Shown: positions 61,626 through 64,000 of the stretch, piece by piece
Layout of the letters: the number at the start of each line of letters is the position of its first letter
How positions within the stretch are numbered: position 1 is the stretch's first letter
Translations under genes and position numbers: made by a program
Notes under the pieces: model-generated
The model's input: only the letters and a program-made list of their open reading frames with translations
What the model was told of the DNA's origin: nothing
Databases searched by the model: none
Assembly (NCBI RefSeq): GCF_001625215.2
Contig: NC_030384.2
Span: 38,412,390 to 38,476,389, forward strand
DNA from: Daucus carota subsp. sativus
Lineage: Eukaryota > Streptophyta > Magnoliopsida > Apiales > Apiaceae
Direction: 5' to 3'
DNA length: 64,000 nucleotides

Positions 61626-63706
61626 TCAGGAGCTTCTTCGATCATGTTCAGCAGATCGCAGCAACTCATTGGCCATAGAAGAAAATGATCTGGCATTGTC
61701 CTGCATCTCTGTTGTTTTAATGTTTATGCCCTGTAAAGTCAATCTAACATATTAGGACCTGCAAGAGATGGAAGAACTACAGGAAAATAACCACTTCATT
61801 CTATTTCATTAGATTATCTAAACTCATATTAACTAGAACATGCCTCTGCAGAGGCTTGAACCTTCTACAACACAAAATAGTAAGGGTTAGGTCTGAACAC
61901 TAGGCAAAAGGCCTTCTGTATACTCATAATCTCATATCCTCCACTTTGTGAGTTCCATCGTCACCAGAGACAATAGCCGATGTATGCACTATTTATTGGC
62001 AAAACAATTAATTATATACAGGGTTGGCCCTGAATATTAAAGCCCCAAGCGAATGAAAATTTTGTGACCAATAATAATTTCTGAAATCAAATATATAAAA
62101 TTATTATTTCTGAAAGTTATTCTTTTATCATTTTTTTATAGCAAATTCGTTCATGAAATTTGCATAATCAACATCTATAGATATATATCATTCTCAACTG
62201 TGCTCCTATATTTTTATTTTATTTTGTGCCCCTATATATTTTTGATTTCGTTTCTTCCTTGTAAAGAAAAAAAATCCCCTAAAAAGTTTAACTTTTTTGG
62301 TGCCCCCATTCATTAGCATAAACGGGCGTGGCCTCAGGGCCGGCTCTGAATTTTAATATATACACAACAAAGGCAAAAAATATGTGTGGAGTTCACGATT
62401 CGTATCATTTTATATCTTTAAAGATCAATTTGATTTGTTCCATGCAGCATAACAACAGATACTATATGCGTGAGGGAAAGGATAAAAGCAACAAAAAGGG
62501 AAATCTGGGTTCATATGCATATGTACCGATATACTTGTACACAAGTGAAACAAGTATTGATTGAACATATTACTGCAAGTACCTGGATATTCAAGACATT
62601 ACAATTCATCTGTATCACTTAGTTCACTGATATATGCATGCAACGGATTTAATAAATGGAGTCTGGTCAAGAAATTGTTTTCAAGTGAAATCAATCACCA
62701 TGGCCACTAGTAGTATATCCAATTCATACTAGTATATTTATAGTCCTTGTTTGTAAATATGGATACTGTGTTTTTCTATTATCGCATTAATTTTAATACA
62801 TGTACAAACACACATGATTATATATCACAACCACAATATATATATGGACATGAGATCTATGTTTTTGTGATACCTGCAACTTCCTTATATTTTCACCCAG
62901 CTTGTTTTGGGCCATTTTTGCAGCACTTGGTTCCTGTTTTGAAATTTATAACAGACAAGTCTTAGTTATATTTAATTATTATAAGTTCTTAAACATGAAT
63001 ATGGTTCTGTGAGTATAATAGGCGTCCCAAATCTAAACAGAAAGTGTATAAATCCTTAGCAATGTACTTTAATGTGTAGTAGATAATTCTTTTGTATGGA
63101 AACTTACAGCACTCAAAGTGTAACCATATTTTTTCTTAATTTGATCAACTGTACCAGCACCAGTGGCACCAGTTTTCTCTTCTTGTGGCTCTTCCTTGCC
63201 CACAACTTTCTCATTCTTTCCCTTCATTTGTTTTAGTTTACCTGCAACATTACCTGGATAGAGAAAACTCATCACCTTTATATCTTATTTTATATTTTCT
63301 GGGATGATAACTTCATAAATTTTAACTGTGATAAATTCTTTCATAACAATTACGTCAACATTGATGCTACTTCAGTCAATATACTATTGATATTAAAGCT
63401 GAAACAGGGAATAGCAAATTTCATTAACTTAGGTGCCATACATTTTCTAATACTCTTTCCTGTTGGTTACTGAATATACAGAAGCCAAGTAATATTAAAA
63501 AAAATTGTCCAACAACAAACTTATACTAATAGATAGTCATAAATTTTAAAAGAATTCATCATCAAGCATATCATATGAAGATAAGACATGACTTGTGCAC
63601 TAACCTTTCAACAGCTGGAATTTACTAGCCAATTTTTTCTTGTTCAGAGCTGACATCATAGAGTTTCCTTTTGGTTTATGTCCTGGATCTTCAAGGTCAA
63701 TATCAT
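61626..63706 (-). CDS. Tomosyn-like (Lgl family) protein, C-terminal exons, partial
   Basis: Plant tomosyn-like proteins carry WD repeats and a C-terminal R-SNARE-like coil that binds syntaxins and regulates vesicle fusion. Only the 3' end is in the window. Visible exons: 63605-63706 (DIDLEDPGHKPKGNSMMSAL...), 63108-63253 (GKLKQMKGKNEKVVGKEEPQ...TVDQIKKKYGY), 62874-62933 (EPSAAKMAQNKLGENIRKLQ) and 61626-61730 (GINIKTTEMQDNARSFSSMA, then NELLRSAEHDRRSS and TGA). The four join in frame by splice phase. The last 60 residues form the SNARE-like coiled coil. The N-terminal WD part lies to the right of the window. The segment 63707-64000 is intron or contains a further exon that I could not define. 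Confidence 0.75.
62020..62345. mobile_element. Possible small element in the tomosyn last intron
   Basis: Bounded by 'CAGGGTTGGCCCTGAATATT' (62020) and 'CAGGGCCGGCTCTGAATTTT' (62335), near-palindromic words found at the ends of a common plant repeat. The interior has 'AAAGCCCCAAGCGAATG' and 'TGCCCCCATTCATTAGC'. Class and exact ends uncertain. Confidence 0.4.
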
Positions 63707-64000
63707 CTAGGATAAGCATAAAAATAAAAAGTAAAAGATGAGTAATTGTTGGTTTGGGGGCAACCATCAGCAACGATTGGAATGCAAATAAAGCTAAACA
63801 TGTTCCTTTTTTCAAATTTGATATCATACTATTCACTGTTTACACGTTTTGATGCCTTTTGGCATCTTCTCAAAATATTTCAAAAACATTCAGTAATTTT
63901 TAATTTTTACAATATTTAACATAATCCAAAAGATTCCATTTTTTCTCTAAAGCAGGCAGAAGTCGTGGGTTTCACGGAAACAACCCCTTTACTCTGAGCA

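Overview
The window is nuclear DNA of a eudicot plant. The genes have many short AT-rich introns with GT/AG borders. The encoded proteins closely resemble angiosperm families: choline kinase, NIPA Mg transporter, LWD-type WD40, acetyl-CoA synthetase, HMGB, hnRNP H/F-like RRM and tomosyn. The space between genes is filled with plant-type MITEs, hAT elements, a SINE and a Helitron. An asterid such as an Apiaceae member is possible, but that is a guess from general feel and not from a marker. All protein identities were made by eye from remembered family motifs; no database search was run.

Layout. 0-1.2 kb: probable gypsy LTR remnant. 1.7-4 kb (-): complete 7-exon choline kinase. 4-8 kb: AT-rich intergenic DNA with an hAT-like element (6082-7350) that carries a nested MITE and a long TA microsatellite. 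8.8-14.9 kb (+): complete 13-exon NIPA-type magnesium transporter. 13.4-22.5 kb: a tandem segmental duplication. The first copy holds the intact NIPA 3' end and a truncated DUF761 gene; the second holds a truncated, frameshifted NIPA pseudogene and the intact DUF761 gene (-). Mobile elements lie between and inside the copies. 23-29 kb: mostly intergenic, with a MULE-type MITE, a retroelement remnant and a decayed partial copy of the LWD1-like gene. 29.5-30.5 kb (+): two-exon MYB-related transcription factor. 33-34 kb (-): intronless LWD1-like clock protein. 34.4-40.1 kb: dense transposon block (SINE, fold-back MULE, hAT, gene-capturing Helitron). 40-45 kb: AT-rich intergenic. 45.4-53.0 kb (+): complete 18-exon acetyl-CoA synthetase. 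54.4-55.4 kb (-): 7-exon HMGB protein. 57.9-59.3 kb (+): two-exon RRM protein. 61.6 kb to the right edge (-): the 3' exons of a tomosyn-like SNARE protein.

The genes do not form a pathway; they are ordinary, independently regulated plant housekeeping and regulatory genes. Reading frames were checked by summing exon lengths. Choline kinase (357 aa), NIPA (440 aa), MYB (268 aa), LWD1 (349 aa), ACS (702 aa), HMGB (158 aa), RRM (265 aa) and DUF761 (251 aa) all close in frame. The most informative structures are the reciprocally truncated NIPA/DUF761 tandem duplication, the 3.65-kb Helitron with captured, broken gene fragments, and several transposon insertions with readable target-site duplications, one with its empty site preserved in the paralogous copy.
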